Positions 27,389 to 37,887 of a DNA stretch of 64,000 nucleotides are shown here, piece after piece. The number at the start of each line of letters is the position of its first letter. Positions within the stretch are counted from its first letter, which is position 1. A model generated the notes under the pieces. It was given only the letters and a program-made list of their open reading frames with translations, was not told the origin of the DNA and did not search any database. The stretch covers positions 13,247,001-13,311,000 of the forward strand of contig NC_059382.1 of NCBI RefSeq assembly GCF_019703515.2, given 5' to 3'. This stretch comes from Myxocyprinus asiaticus (taxonomy: Eukaryota; Chordata; Actinopteri; Cypriniformes; Catostomidae). Both the position numbers and the translations under genes were made by a program.

Positions 27389-27730
27389 AGGCTCCAAAAT
27401 CCACATAATGGGGGCATAAAATTAATCTATATGACTTCAGTGTTTAAATCTATGTGCTATACATGATATGATAGGTGTGGGCGAGAAACAGAACAACATT
27501 TAAGTCATTTTTTATCATAATTTCTCCTCCCTACCCAGTAGGGGGCGATATGCATGAAGAATGTGAATCGCCAAAAACAAAAGAAGGAAAAAGTGAAAGT
27601 GAAGGAAAAAGGACTTAAATATTAATCTGTTTCTCACCCACACCTATCATATCTGGAGTACTTTTATGTTGCCCTTATGTGGATTTTGGAGCTTACATTT
27701 TTTTTGGCCATTTTTGGGTGAACTAACCCT
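27389..27730. mobile_element. Truncated TTAA-type foldback MITE
   Basis: Sequence shared with the MITE at 5400-5760 (CTCCAAAATCCACATAATGG, GATAGGTGTGGGCGAGAAAC and its complement near 27632). It ends GGGTGAACTAACCCT with TTAA at 27731-27734. The left arm tip is missing at the junction with LTR element B. Confidence 0.7.
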
Positions 27731-27803
27731 TTAACAACATTCAAAATTCAGAATTTATTCAAAAGAATCTATAAAATGTACTCTTTATTCTATGTAATTT
27801 ATT

Positions 27804-27806
<3 letters not shown>

Positions 27807-27867
<61 letters not shown>

Positions 27868-27868
27868 A
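27807..27868. repeat. (TA)n(TG)n microsatellite
   Basis: About 23 TA units then a short TG run. Confidence 0.95.
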
Positions 27869-28557
27869 TATGTTCACCCAAAAATGTCTTTAAAAGGGTT
27901 TTAAAGTTTCTAGTCTATGATTTGCTGCCTCTCTTAGAAGATGGGGTGCCTGCATCTGTCTTGCATCACACCTTTTTCATATTTTTGTTCTCTCTCTATG
28001 TTCATTGCTTTGAGCCCGCTTAGAGAACACCAAAGAGATAAAGGCTGCATATTCATTCCCTTGTGTCATTTGAAGCTGCAGGCAGTCTGTCTTTTAAAAA
28101 TATTGGTGTGCCTCTCTCATGGCAGCTCCAGTTTAACACAACTAACTCTTGCCCTATCTCATGCATGTACAGTTCAAACATGTCTGAGATGAAAAGGAGC
28201 ACTGTGGCAGTGAATTTAGCAAAAGCATGAAAATGCAAAGGTTTATCTGAGTACACTGACAAAGCAAAAAGTGGTTGTACAACAGTAAACATCTCAAAAG
28301 TAACAAATTACATGAAGAGACAGAAGTAATTGAGACAGCCTAAACAGATGTGGCAAGTTCTCCAAGAAGCTTGGAGCATCCCATCTGCCAACAACCATAT
28401 ATAGCCTATATCCATTGGAAAATCAGTTTATAAATAAGGGTTAATCTATAGTTGTTATAAATTGATTATGCTTTTTTTTTTTTTTTTTAAATATAGAAGT
28501 CTGTTTTCATTTTGATACAGTAAGTAAATGTGTGTGCATATGTGCATGTATGTTTGC
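27869..28557. other. Intergenic, nothing recognised
   Basis: No exon, repeat end or RNA gene seen. Confidence 0.5.
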
Positions 28558-28561
28558 TTAA

Positions 28562-29107
28562 AGGGATAGTTCACCCAAAAATGAAAATTCTCTCATTTAC
28601 TCACCCTCATGCCATCCCAGATGTGTATGACTTTCTTTCTTCTGCAGAACACAAATTATGATTTTTAGAAGAATATTTCAGCTCTGTAGGTCCATACAAT
28701 GCAAGTGAATGGGTGCCAACATTTTTAAGCAAAAAGCACATAAAGGCCTTATAAAAGTAATCCATACAACTCCGGTGTTTTAATCCATATCTTCAGAAGT
28801 GATTAGATATACAATAGGTGTGGGTGAGAAACAGATTCAACAACTCAAAAACACAAGAAGAAGAATGTGAATGTGAAAGTTTACAGTGGAGACTGACTGA
28901 TTTATGGATTACTTTTATGCTGATTTATGTGCTTTTTGAAGCTGCAAAATTTTGGCACCCATTCACTTGCATTGTATTGACCAAAAGAGAAATTCTTCTA
29001 AAAATCTTCATTTGTGTTCTGCAGATGAAAGAAAGTCATACACATCTGTGATGGCATAAGGGTGAGTAAATGATGAGAGAATTTTCATTTTTGGGTGAAC
29101 TATCCCT
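28562..29107. mobile_element. Complete TTAA-type foldback MITE
   Basis: Exact TTAA on both sides (28558-28561, 29108-29111) and AGGGATAGTTCACCC...GGGTGAACTATCCCT ends. Arms stay complementary for most of the length (GATGTGTATGACTTTCTTTC near 28620 against its complement near 29030). At 546 bp it is the cleanest copy here of the family also at 254, 27389 and 47335. Confidence 0.88.
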
Positions 29108-29111
29108 TTAA

Positions 29112-29902
29112 ATGCACCACCAAGCTTCTCCAAGATCTAATCAGCCCAGGTCAGACTCAGCCAGGTGACTTCAGTTTAGAGAAACTAATTGTTTTGATTG
29201 AACAGATGGACCCTCTATTTGAGACATTTCACCTTTTGAACAAGGGTGGAACTGAAAGGCATGTTGATGCAGCCATACAGATGGTATTTTTAGCCCCAGT
29301 ACAAGACTTAGTAACACATTAGCATTGAAATAGCTTTCATTTCCAAGATGCCTTATGCATCTAAAAAAGAATGGGCTCATACAGCATACCACATAGGCAG
29401 AATTCAAATGCTATTCTATCATTACACTAATGGCATGTTCAAACCTCTCAACCTTCATCTGCCGCTTTTGTTTTTAATAAAATTTACAGCTGATTTCCTG
29501 AATGAGCAAAGAACATTTCCTAATTACTTTTTTTATTATTATTATTTATTTATTGTTGAGGAAAATAGTCTCTGTGCAGTGGAAAATGTTTTTTCTACTA
29601 TAGTATATGCCCTTGGTGGTGTAACTGTGGACCATGACTAACTTGACTTCTTGGAGCTGTAATGAGCACAAAGCATCAATCACACTCCAAACGAAACCTG
29701 CACTTGTGTGCAAATGTAGCCTTGAAATTGTTTCACAATGATGAGATATTTTTACATTTCAGCCATGATGAAGGGCTAATGTGGACAGAAAAAAAGCATA
29801 TCCTATTTACAAAAAGCTTCACAAAGTCAGTTCAGTCCAACCACACACAACCTTAGTTGTAATACATGCCATGCCATTTTACTGATGTTTAGATTTGTTG
29901 TT
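29112..29902. other. Intergenic, nothing recognised
   Basis: No coding or repeat signal beyond a T/A-rich run near 29530. Confidence 0.5.
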
Positions 29903-31353
29903 TGTAACAAAGTTCAATGGAAAGGAGGAGGCAAGAGCCGGCTTGACAATATAAACAATCTTTTAACAAAACAAAAAGAGGTAACACTTTATTTTGATGG
30001 TCCCAAGTAGATATTTAACTGACTGTAAGTGACTATTTAACTGACTATAAGTGACTTATCAACTGGCTTGCTATAGCTAATAAACAATGTTTCAACAAAC
30101 ATTCAGTAGACTATCAATAGCCTGTATAACAGCAGCAAAATAACAGCTTATCGACTGACTTGCTATAGCTAGTAAACAGTGTTTCAACAAACATTCAGTA
30201 GACTTTCAGTAGCCTGTATATAGATCTTTATTAATGACCTTTTAATGAACTGATGTTCTCAACAATAATGTAAGTAGGTCATTAATAGATATGTATATAC
30301 AGGCTACTGAAAGTCTACTGAATGTTTGTTGAAACAATGTTTACTAGCTATAGCAAGCCAGTTGATAAGTCACTTATAGTCAGTTAAACATCTACTTGGG
30401 ACCACCCAAATAAAGTGTTACTAATAAAGAAACAACATAAACACATGCAGGGCAGCTGCCCGTAACTCTCTCTCAAACTGCCGCCTCCGGTCACCTTTAT
30501 CCCTCTCGAGGGCTTGATCAGCCTGATTAGGGTCCGGGTGTGCAGCATCACGACCCGGCCGCACCCTCCTCCCTGCCACACTCCTCCCTCCTTTCCTTCA
30601 GGCCATGGAAGCCCCCGGCATGACGTACATCCCCCCCCGACCTTCTGGCCCCACCTGCCGGCAGGTCATCCCCACCTCTTTGGACCTGGAAGGGTGACAA
30701 GGGGAGGGAAAAAACAACAACAACAAAAAAATGAGAGGGAAAGGCCAACACAGAGCGACAGCGGGAGAGAGAGTGGAGAGAGAGAGAGGTTCTCCGATAC
30801 ACCATAGCCTGGTCCTTGGCCACTCCTCCACCCTCTAGTGGACGACAGCTGCACCTCCCCAGGTGGATTGGAGGCAGTCCTCCAGCCCCTGGTGGACAGA
30901 ATGCCCTGCCGCATTTTCGTAGGGCAGCAGTGGTTCTCCCGCTCCAGGCGGTCGGCTAGGAGCCCCTCCTCCCCTCGCGGTCGGCGGTCGTTCCTCCGCT
31001 CTCAGCCAGCTGGGCTGCTCCGTCCCCCGGTGGATGGCCGCGGCTGCTCCGTTGGGGTGGATGGTAGTGGCGAGGACTCTACTATGGTGCATCCCTCCTC
31101 TTTTCCGGGTTTTGGCACCAGTGTAACAAAGTTCAATGTAAAGGTGGAGGCAAGAACCGGCTTGACAATATAAATAATCTTTTCATAAAACAAAAAGACA
31201 CAAACATAAACACATGCAGGGCAGCTGCCCGTAATTCTCTCTCTCTCGAACTGCCACCTCCGGTCGTCTTTATCCATCTCGAGAGCTTGATTTGCCTGAT
31301 TAGGGGCCGGGTGTGCAGCATCATGACCTGGCCCTGCCCTCCTCCCTGCCACA
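29903..31353 (-). mobile_element. TRIM-like non-autonomous LTR retrotransposon
   Basis: Two LTRs (29903-30580 including a 441-bp MITE; 31122-31353, 232 bp) have TGTAACA...TGCCACA ends read on +. They are bounded by the 5-bp target duplication TTGTT (29898-29902, 31354-31358). On the - strand, the sequence after the 5' LTR is TGGTGCCAAAACCCGG, a likely tRNA primer-binding site, and a purine tract (AAGGAAAGGAGGGAGGAG) precedes the 3' LTR near 30581. The interior is only ~541 bp, GC-rich, with no gag or pol. All cis signals but no genes: terminal-repeat retrotransposon in miniature. Confidence 0.85.
29981..30421. mobile_element. Foldback MITE inserted in the TRIM-like LTR
   Basis: GTAACACTTTATTTTGATGG at the left and its near complement (CCACCCAAATAAAGTGTTAC) at the right. 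Arms continue complementary (AACTGGCTTGCTATAGCTA near 30061, TAGCTATAGCAAGCCAGTT near 30345). It is absent from the partner LTR at 31122-31353, so it inserted after the retrotransposon. The target duplication is not clear. Confidence 0.8.
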
Positions 31354-31782
31354 TTGTTATACGTACAATTTGTCAATTTGGAAACTATTATTCCAAAAGC
31401 TCTGGTAAAAAAACAAACAAACAAAAAAAACAAAAACAAACAAGATATATAGTTCAGTCATCATTGACTCACCCTCATTTTCCAAACCAGTATTACTTTC
31501 TTTCTTTTGAGGAACACAAAAGGAGATGTTAGGCAGAGTGTTAGCATCAGTAACCATTCACTTTTATTGTATGAAAAAAGAGCAGCATCAACATTCTTCA
31601 ACATTTCTCCTTTTGTGTTCCATGAATGAAAAGTTGTACAGGTTTGGAATAACATGAGGGTGAGTAAATTAATTTTCAATTTTACAAAATAACAACCTGT
31701 AGTCATCATTAACCATTAGTAATGTTAATGGGAATAATGTTCTCATTATCAAAATCTCTTTATGGAAGAAAAGTGGTAAGCA
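31354..31782. other. Intergenic with decayed MITE-like sequence
   Basis: 31445-31680 carries weak similarity to the TTAA foldback MITE (TTGACTCACCCTCATTTTCC, CTTTCTTTTGAGGAACACAA, GAGGGTGAGTAAATT) without clear ends. Confidence 0.4.
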
Positions 31783-32762
31783 CAGTTGAAGTAAGAAGTT
31801 TACATACACCTTCAACAAATACATTTAAACTCAGTTTTTCACAATTCCTGACATTTAATTGTAGAAACAATTCCCTGTCTTAGGGCAGTTAGGATCACAA
31901 CTTTATTTTAAGAATGTGAAATAGTAGAGAATAATAGTAGAGAGAATTATTTATTTCAGCTTTTATTTCTTTCATCATATTCCCGGTGAGTCAGAAGTTT
32001 ACATACACTTTGTTAGTATTTGGTAGCATTGCATTTAAATTGTTTAACTTGAGTCAAACGTTTTGGGTAGCCTTCCACAAGCTTCTCACAATAAGTTGCT
32101 GGAATTTTGGCCCATTCCTCCAGACAGAACTGGTGTAACTGAGTCAGGTTTGTAGGCCTCCTTGCTTGCACATGCTTTTTCAGTTCTGCCCACAAATTTT
32201 CTATCAGATTGAGGTCAGGGCTTTGTGATGGCCACTGCAATACCTTGACTTTGTTGTCCTTAAGCCATTTTGCCACAACTTTGGAGGTATACTTGGGGTC
32301 ATTGTCCTTTGGAAGACCCATTTGCGACTGAGCTTTAACTTCATGGCTGATGTCTTGAGATGTTGCTTCAATATATCCACCTAATTTTCCTTCCTCATGA
32401 TGCCATCTATTTTGTGAAGTGCACCAGTCCCTCCTGCATCAAAGCACCCCCACAACATGATGCTGCCTCCCTCATGCTTCACGGTTGTGTTCTTCAGCTT
32501 GCAAGCCTCACCCTTTTTCCTCCTAATATAACGATGGACATTTTGGCCAAAAAGTTAATTTTTTGTTTCAAGCAAAGAGGCACTGAGTTTGAAGGTAGGT
32601 CTTAAAATACATCCACAGGTACACCTACAATTCAGTACACCTCCTATCAGCAGCTAATTGTCTAATTGCCTAAAGACAATTAAAAGTGAAACAATCTGTC
32701 TATAAACAATTGTTGGAAAAATTTAGCCTACAGTAAGTGTATGTAAACTTCTGACTTCAACT
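31783..32762 (-). mobile_element. Tc1-like transposon, internally deleted
   Basis: Ends CAGTTGAAGTAAGAAGTTTA and GTAAACTTCTGACTTCAACT form inverted repeats of the type known from Sleeping Beauty-like fish Tc1 elements. On - the transposase end is present: PKYTSKVVAKWLKDNKVKVL, then SPDLNLIENLWAEL and CNATKY at 32013-32321. The catalytic Glu of DD34E is kept, while the upstream two Asp regions are degraded or deleted. At about 980 bp it is well below the usual ~1.6 kb. Target TA not clear at the left. Confidence 0.8.
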
Positions 32763-33016
32763 ATAATAAAACAAATGTTTACATTAAAAAAGTGTAATTA
32801 AAACCTTAACTGAGATAATCAAGACCAATTAAGTACTCTTTATCTTAATGATATTGTTGTAGAAAGTGTTTCATCATACCAAGAAACTGATATCTTCCTT
32901 AACACTTTTAATTTGCAATATTCTACTTTACAACAAAGTATGAGTAGACAAAAAATTAGGTTGATGTAGACTTATACAGTACATACTGTGTGTGTGTGTG
33001 TGTGTGTATATATATA

Positions 33017-34261
33017 CACTATATTGCCAAAAGTATTCGCTCATCTGCCTTTAGACGCATATGAACTTAAGTGACATCCCATTCTTAATCCATAGGGTTT
33101 AATATGACGTCGACCCACCCTTTGCAGCTATAACAGCTTCAACTCTTCTGGGAAGGCTTTCCACAAGGTTTAGGAGTGTGTTTATGGGAATTTTTAACCA
33201 TTCTTCCAGAAGCGTATTTGTGAGGTCAGACACTGATGTTGGACAAGAAGGCCTGGCTCCCAGTCTTCGCTCTAATTCATCCCAAAGGTGCTCTATCGGG
33301 TTGAGGTCAGGACTCTGTGCAGGCCAGTCAAGTTCTTCCACACCAAACTCACTCATCCATGTCTTTATGGACCTTGCTTTGTGCACTGGTGCGCAGTCAT
33401 GTTGGAACAGGAAGGGGCCATCCCCAAACTGTTCCCACAAAGTTGGGAGCATGGAATTGTCCAAAATCTCTTGGTATGCTGAAGCATTCAGAGTTCCTTT
33501 CACTGGAACTAAGGGGCCAAGCCCAGCTCCTGAAAAACAACCCCACACCATAATCCCCCCTCCACCAAACATCACAGTTGGCACAATTCAGTCAGACAAG
33601 TACCGTTCTCCTGGCAACTGCCAAACCCAGACTCGTCCATCAGATTGCCAGATGGAGAAGCGTGATTCGTCACTCCAGAGAACGCGTCTCCACTGCTCTA
33701 GAGTCCAGTGGCGGCGTGCTTTACAGCACTGCATCCGACGCTTTGCATTGCACTTGAAGATGTATGGCTTGGATGCAGCTGCTCGGCCATGGAAACCCAT
33801 TCCATGAAGCTCTCTATGCACTGTTCTTGAGCTAATCTGAAGGCCACATGAACTTTGGAGGTCTGTAGCGATTGACTCTGCAGAAAGTTGGCAACCTCTG
33901 CGCACTATGCGCCTCAGCATCCGCTGACAACGCTCTGTCATTTTACGTGGCTTACCACTTCGTGGCTGAGTTGCTGTCATTCCCAATCGCTTCCACTTTG
34001 TTATAATACCACTGACAGTTGACTGTGGAATATTTAGTAGCGAGGAAATTTCACGACTGGACTTGTTGCACAGGTGGCATCCTATCACAGTACCACGCTG
34101 GAATTCACTGAGCTCCTGAGAGCGGCCCATTCTTTCACAAATGTTTGTAGAAGCAGTCTGCATGCCTAGGTGCTTCATTTTATACACCTGTGGCCATGGA
34201 AGTGATTGGAACACCTGAATTCAATTATTTGGATGGGTGAGCGAATACTTTTGGCAATATA

Positions 34262-34264
<3 letters not shown>
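33017..34264 (-). mobile_element. Complete Tc1/mariner element, near-intact
   Basis: Inverted ends CACTATATTGCCAAAAGTAT and ATACTTTTGGCAATATAGTG. TA target duplicates flank it (33015-33016, 34265-34266). 1248 bp. The transposase gene on - is interrupted by a single stop. It lies beside (TG)n/(TA)n runs, as TA-targeting elements often do. Confidence 0.9.
33099..34133 (-). pseudogene. Tc1/mariner transposase with one nonsense codon
   Basis: Start chosen at MGRSQELSEF (34133); an upstream ATG at 34214 is in frame. The paired helix-turn-helix region is at residues ~1-115 (EISSLLNIPQSTVSGIITKW; QLSAESIATDLQ). Then WSDESRF carries the first catalytic Asp, QHDCAPVH the second, and [11 protein letters not shown] the Glu, all of the DD34E triad. 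It ends with KGGSTSY. The only break is TGA at 33585-33587 between RYLSD and [11 protein letters not shown], in an unchanged frame. Length ~343 residues, the family norm. The product cuts and pastes the element into TA sites. This copy is inactive unless read through, but recently decayed. Confidence 0.88.

Positions 34265-34328
<64 letters not shown>
34265..34328. repeat. (TA)n microsatellite
   Basis: About 32 TA units directly following the transposon. Confidence 0.95.
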
Positions 34329-34332
<4 letters not shown>

Positions 34333-34432
34333 ACAGTTAGTTGGACGAGAGACGTTCCATGAGTACTGATAGTCTCACACCATCAGCACTCCGACGCTTC
34401 ACTGTGTGCATCACTCTGCATGTGTTCGTGCC

Positions 34433-34748
34433 TGTAACAATTAAAAGGTCAGGAGGAAGCTGGGACCGGCTTGACAAACACATAGACATTTAATGACACT
34501 TTCCAGCGTACAAAGAAACAAAAACACGCACTGCTTTTCAGCCAGCTACGTCAAATAAAAATACTCAAACATGCGGACAAGCTTCGTATATCTCTCTCCT
34601 GTCTGCCGCAGTCTCTTCTCCTTAAATACTCCTGCCTCCCCTCACAGGAACACGAGGCCTGTGTGGTGCTCAGGTGGAAGTCATTCACCACTTATCTTCC
34701 CGGCCTCACTCTGCCCAGATGCCGCTCGGCTCCGCCCTGCTCACCACA
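34433..34748 (-). mobile_element. Solo LTR, 316 bp
   Basis: Starts TGTAACAATT and ends GCTCACCACA, flanked by an exact 5-bp duplication GTGCC (34428-34432, 34749-34753). Its outer segment (CCGGCTTGACAA) resembles the TRIM-like LTRs at 29903 and 31122, so it is a related family. It is read as - strand by that similarity. No internal region: product of LTR-LTR recombination or a non-autonomous solo. Confidence 0.82.
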
Positions 34749-34753
34749 GTGCC

Positions 34754-35294
34754 GCTCTAAACTAAAGTGTAAGAGCAGTGCAAATGTGTTAAGAGCCATC
34801 TGTCTGTTTACATTTAATTTTGTGACATTACATATTTTAGCCAGAAGGTGGAGGCAAAAGATTATTTTTGTGTGCAATATGAGCCAGTTGGTGACGTGAA
34901 GTGAGTCAGCATCACTCAGTGTTTATATTCAACAACACTTTGTGATCGCTCGTATTACTACAAAAGCTAGAAAATAGCTTTAAACGGCTTTAAACTAACA
35001 ACTTCAGCATTAAGGCTCATCACAGCTGAGAGACACAACAGACTGATTAATTACACAACCTAAAAGTGCTTACCTCTTACCGGACTTTCCACATTGGAGA
35101 GGGCAAAATGGCGGAGGAGATTGAGGTTTCTATAGTGAAAGACTCTTGCGCACCGGCTACCGAGAAATAGGGAGGAATACCCCTGCCTGAATGGCTATTT
35201 TTCCACAGAGAAAATAGGATTTGACTTTGACCAAAATGACATAATCTTCAGAAAGCTGACTAACAGACTACAGCATCATCAACAGGTGATCGCG

Positions 35295-35363
<69 letters not shown>

Positions 35364-35709
35364 CCTTGTTTCTCCAATAACATGTTAGAAACAGCCCAAG
35401 CTGTGATACTAGTAATTCTGAAGTAATGTTTTTGAGAGGCTTGGATGCATCATTTGGTTTGAACCACCAACGGTTCTGATCCATTGCGTAAGAAAGAAGT
35501 TCCATGCACAGATGTGTTTTTTGTGACCGTACTCAGTTTTTCCTTATTATTTTTAATTTATTTGTTCATTGAACTGTTGTATATAAGCAATATCACACTC
35601 GTAATTGTGCTATATAGCCCTAAATCAGCACATTACCTACGGCACTCGGCAACACAGCAGTGCTCATATAGGGCCATATCGCACTCTGGCTCGTGTGATA
35701 TTGCTTAGG

Positions 35710-35754
<45 letters not shown>

Positions 35755-36806
35755 TATGGAATTAAAACCCCTGTGGGCATAATTGACTTTTTTCTAAAAG
35801 TATTAACAAACAAGGCAATCTTTATAGGCTTAGCTGATGTAAACATGTAAACATTTTCAGAATAGTGCAGTATTGTGTTATTTCTTTTTTTAAGCAATCC
35901 TTCATTGTCACATTTCAGGAAAACACACTTGTGCATCTAGTCTGACAGGGATAAACAATTGGATTGTTATGGTGTAGCCCCACACTATTATCCAACATTG
36001 TTCAAAACCCTCCAACATGTCTAAACACAATACTTTGTGACAGCTGCTAAATCCGCTCCATAATCAGTAAAATAATGCTTATGCAGCACTCTCCCTTATG
36101 TATGATTTTATGCACATTCCAATAAGTCCTGCAAGAATGATGATTGCCCAGAAACTTCATTTAAATTCAGGAAGAGCCTGAGCATTGGAGGTAATGTAAT
36201 ATATAAGATAGGTTTGAATTGATAATCTCATAAAGAAGCTTTGCCCTTCACCACAGTTATTGCATGTTTCGAGGCAGCTGAGGGAAAAATGGCAAACGAG
36301 AGGAACGGGAACAAAGCACAGTCATAACAACTTCTCACTGAACTACTGAAGATCAAGCTCGGGTGCCCAAAGGCACCTCGCAAAGCATACAACCATAGCC
36401 GTCTCAGGGAAGAAAAAGGGAGTGAGTGGTACGTGTTCCAGTTCCGCAGTAGATAACAGATGAAATCCAACGGGGACTGTTTCTTTTTGGAATGTTTGTG
36501 TGGCAGGTTGTTTACGCTTAAGGGATCAAAGTGAATCTGGGTGATCTTACAGATGTGAATCATGATGGGAAAGCCAGATTAGATTACATTTCCAAAGAAT
36601 CTGTGTAATATAAGTTAATAGGTGGGTGGCTTCTGGCATTTTCATGCAGAAATGTCACAAACACATTTATCCAGCTGCATTTTCTTGAGAATTCGATTTT
36701 ACAGGGCAAGAATTAAATAGCACAACACAAAAGCAAAGACAATCACTAGACCTTGTACAATGCCAAGGTAACAGCTGGGGCACCAGCAAAATGAACTTCT
36801 TAAAAG
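34754..36806. other. Intergenic with microsatellites, no gene
   Basis: Contains (CT)n then (CA)n at about 35297-35361 and (TA)n at 35712-35750. The ORFs here are short and featureless. No known repeat end was recognised. Confidence 0.55.
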
Positions 36807-36807
36807 G

Positions 36808-37302
36808 AAAATTGGTAACACTTTATAATAATGGTCAGACATTAATAGGAAATAATGCAGGAATTAATGCAGGACTAATGAGTAGTACTACATTAACACT
36901 TTAGTTACTACTATTAACTAATATGGAAACATGATTAACCAATCAGTAAGTAATAGTGAACTGATGACTGAGGTAGTTCACTGTTAGGTAATCAATAATT
37001 ACTGAATTTGACTCATTGAGAACTATTAACTCACTATGGGTAATTTAAAATAAGTACTAATTACTTGGGGGGGGGGGTACCTTACAGAAATATAGGGATG
37101 TATGTGCTCAACCTGTGTATTCCTTGAGATATCTCTTCTGTTCATTCAAAAATTATTAACTTCTGCATGTTTGATATTGCTTAAGGTCTTTTTTAAATAA
37201 TTCCAGTAACCCATAAGTAATGAGTCGAGTGTTACCACATAAGTATGAAGGAATTACTAATGATCTGGACCATTATTTTAAAGTGAGGGTCATGGTAACG
37301 CA
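36808..37302. mobile_element. Probable foldback MITE related to the one at 29981
   Basis: GGTAACACTTTATAATAATGGTC at the left and CATTATTTTAAAGTGAGGGTCATGGTAAC near the right are inverted relatives, with a poly-G run at 37068-37078 between. The right border is uncertain, as similar motifs continue to about 37440. Confidence 0.5.
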
Positions 37303-37887
37303 TTATTAATTAATGAGATCTTACTGTTTCCTTTCTTGGGAGTTAAATGTTATCTGGACCATTATTATTCATTCATTATTATTAACAAAGTTAATAAAAC
37401 ACATTATAAACCATTAATAGTAACTGAGGTGTTACTTGTCAGATATTAATGAATACTCAAATGATTTTTCCTACATTTTATTCATTTAATCAAACAGATA
37501 GTTAACGAACATTCACAGACATTCAAAAAAAAAAATTCTCTGGCATTGAATTATGAATTATTGAAATAATTGAACATAATTGCATAGGCTACAAACCTTT
37601 AGCAGGATAATGATTTTAATTGCTGGTGCTCATGGTTACTACATATTTTAAAAGTCTTATCTCTTAACATAAAGTAAATAATAAAATTATGTGTCTAAAG
37701 GACAAGTGTGTTGATCTCCACAAGACTTCAGCAGAATTCGGAGAGTAAACCGTGTGCAAGAATGAGGCCAATTCCACATTTGTACTTCCATCTAGACAGA
37801 CCACTCTGTAAATATGAAACAGTTTTTATCAAATTAATTTGACATGTTTCCTCCTTTGCCTATGTTCGGTATGAACAGAACAGAATA
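37303..37887. other. Intergenic, no gene
   Basis: AT-rich. It repeats CTGGACCATTATTATT-like motifs of the preceding MITE near 37355. Confidence 0.45.

Noticed and set aside
30514..31173. ORFs within the TRIM-like element as a gag gene
   Set aside because: GC-rich open frames on both strands without capsid or zinc-knuckle features.
33178..33807. 209-codon + strand ORF
   Set aside because: Antisense shadow of the mariner transposase gene.
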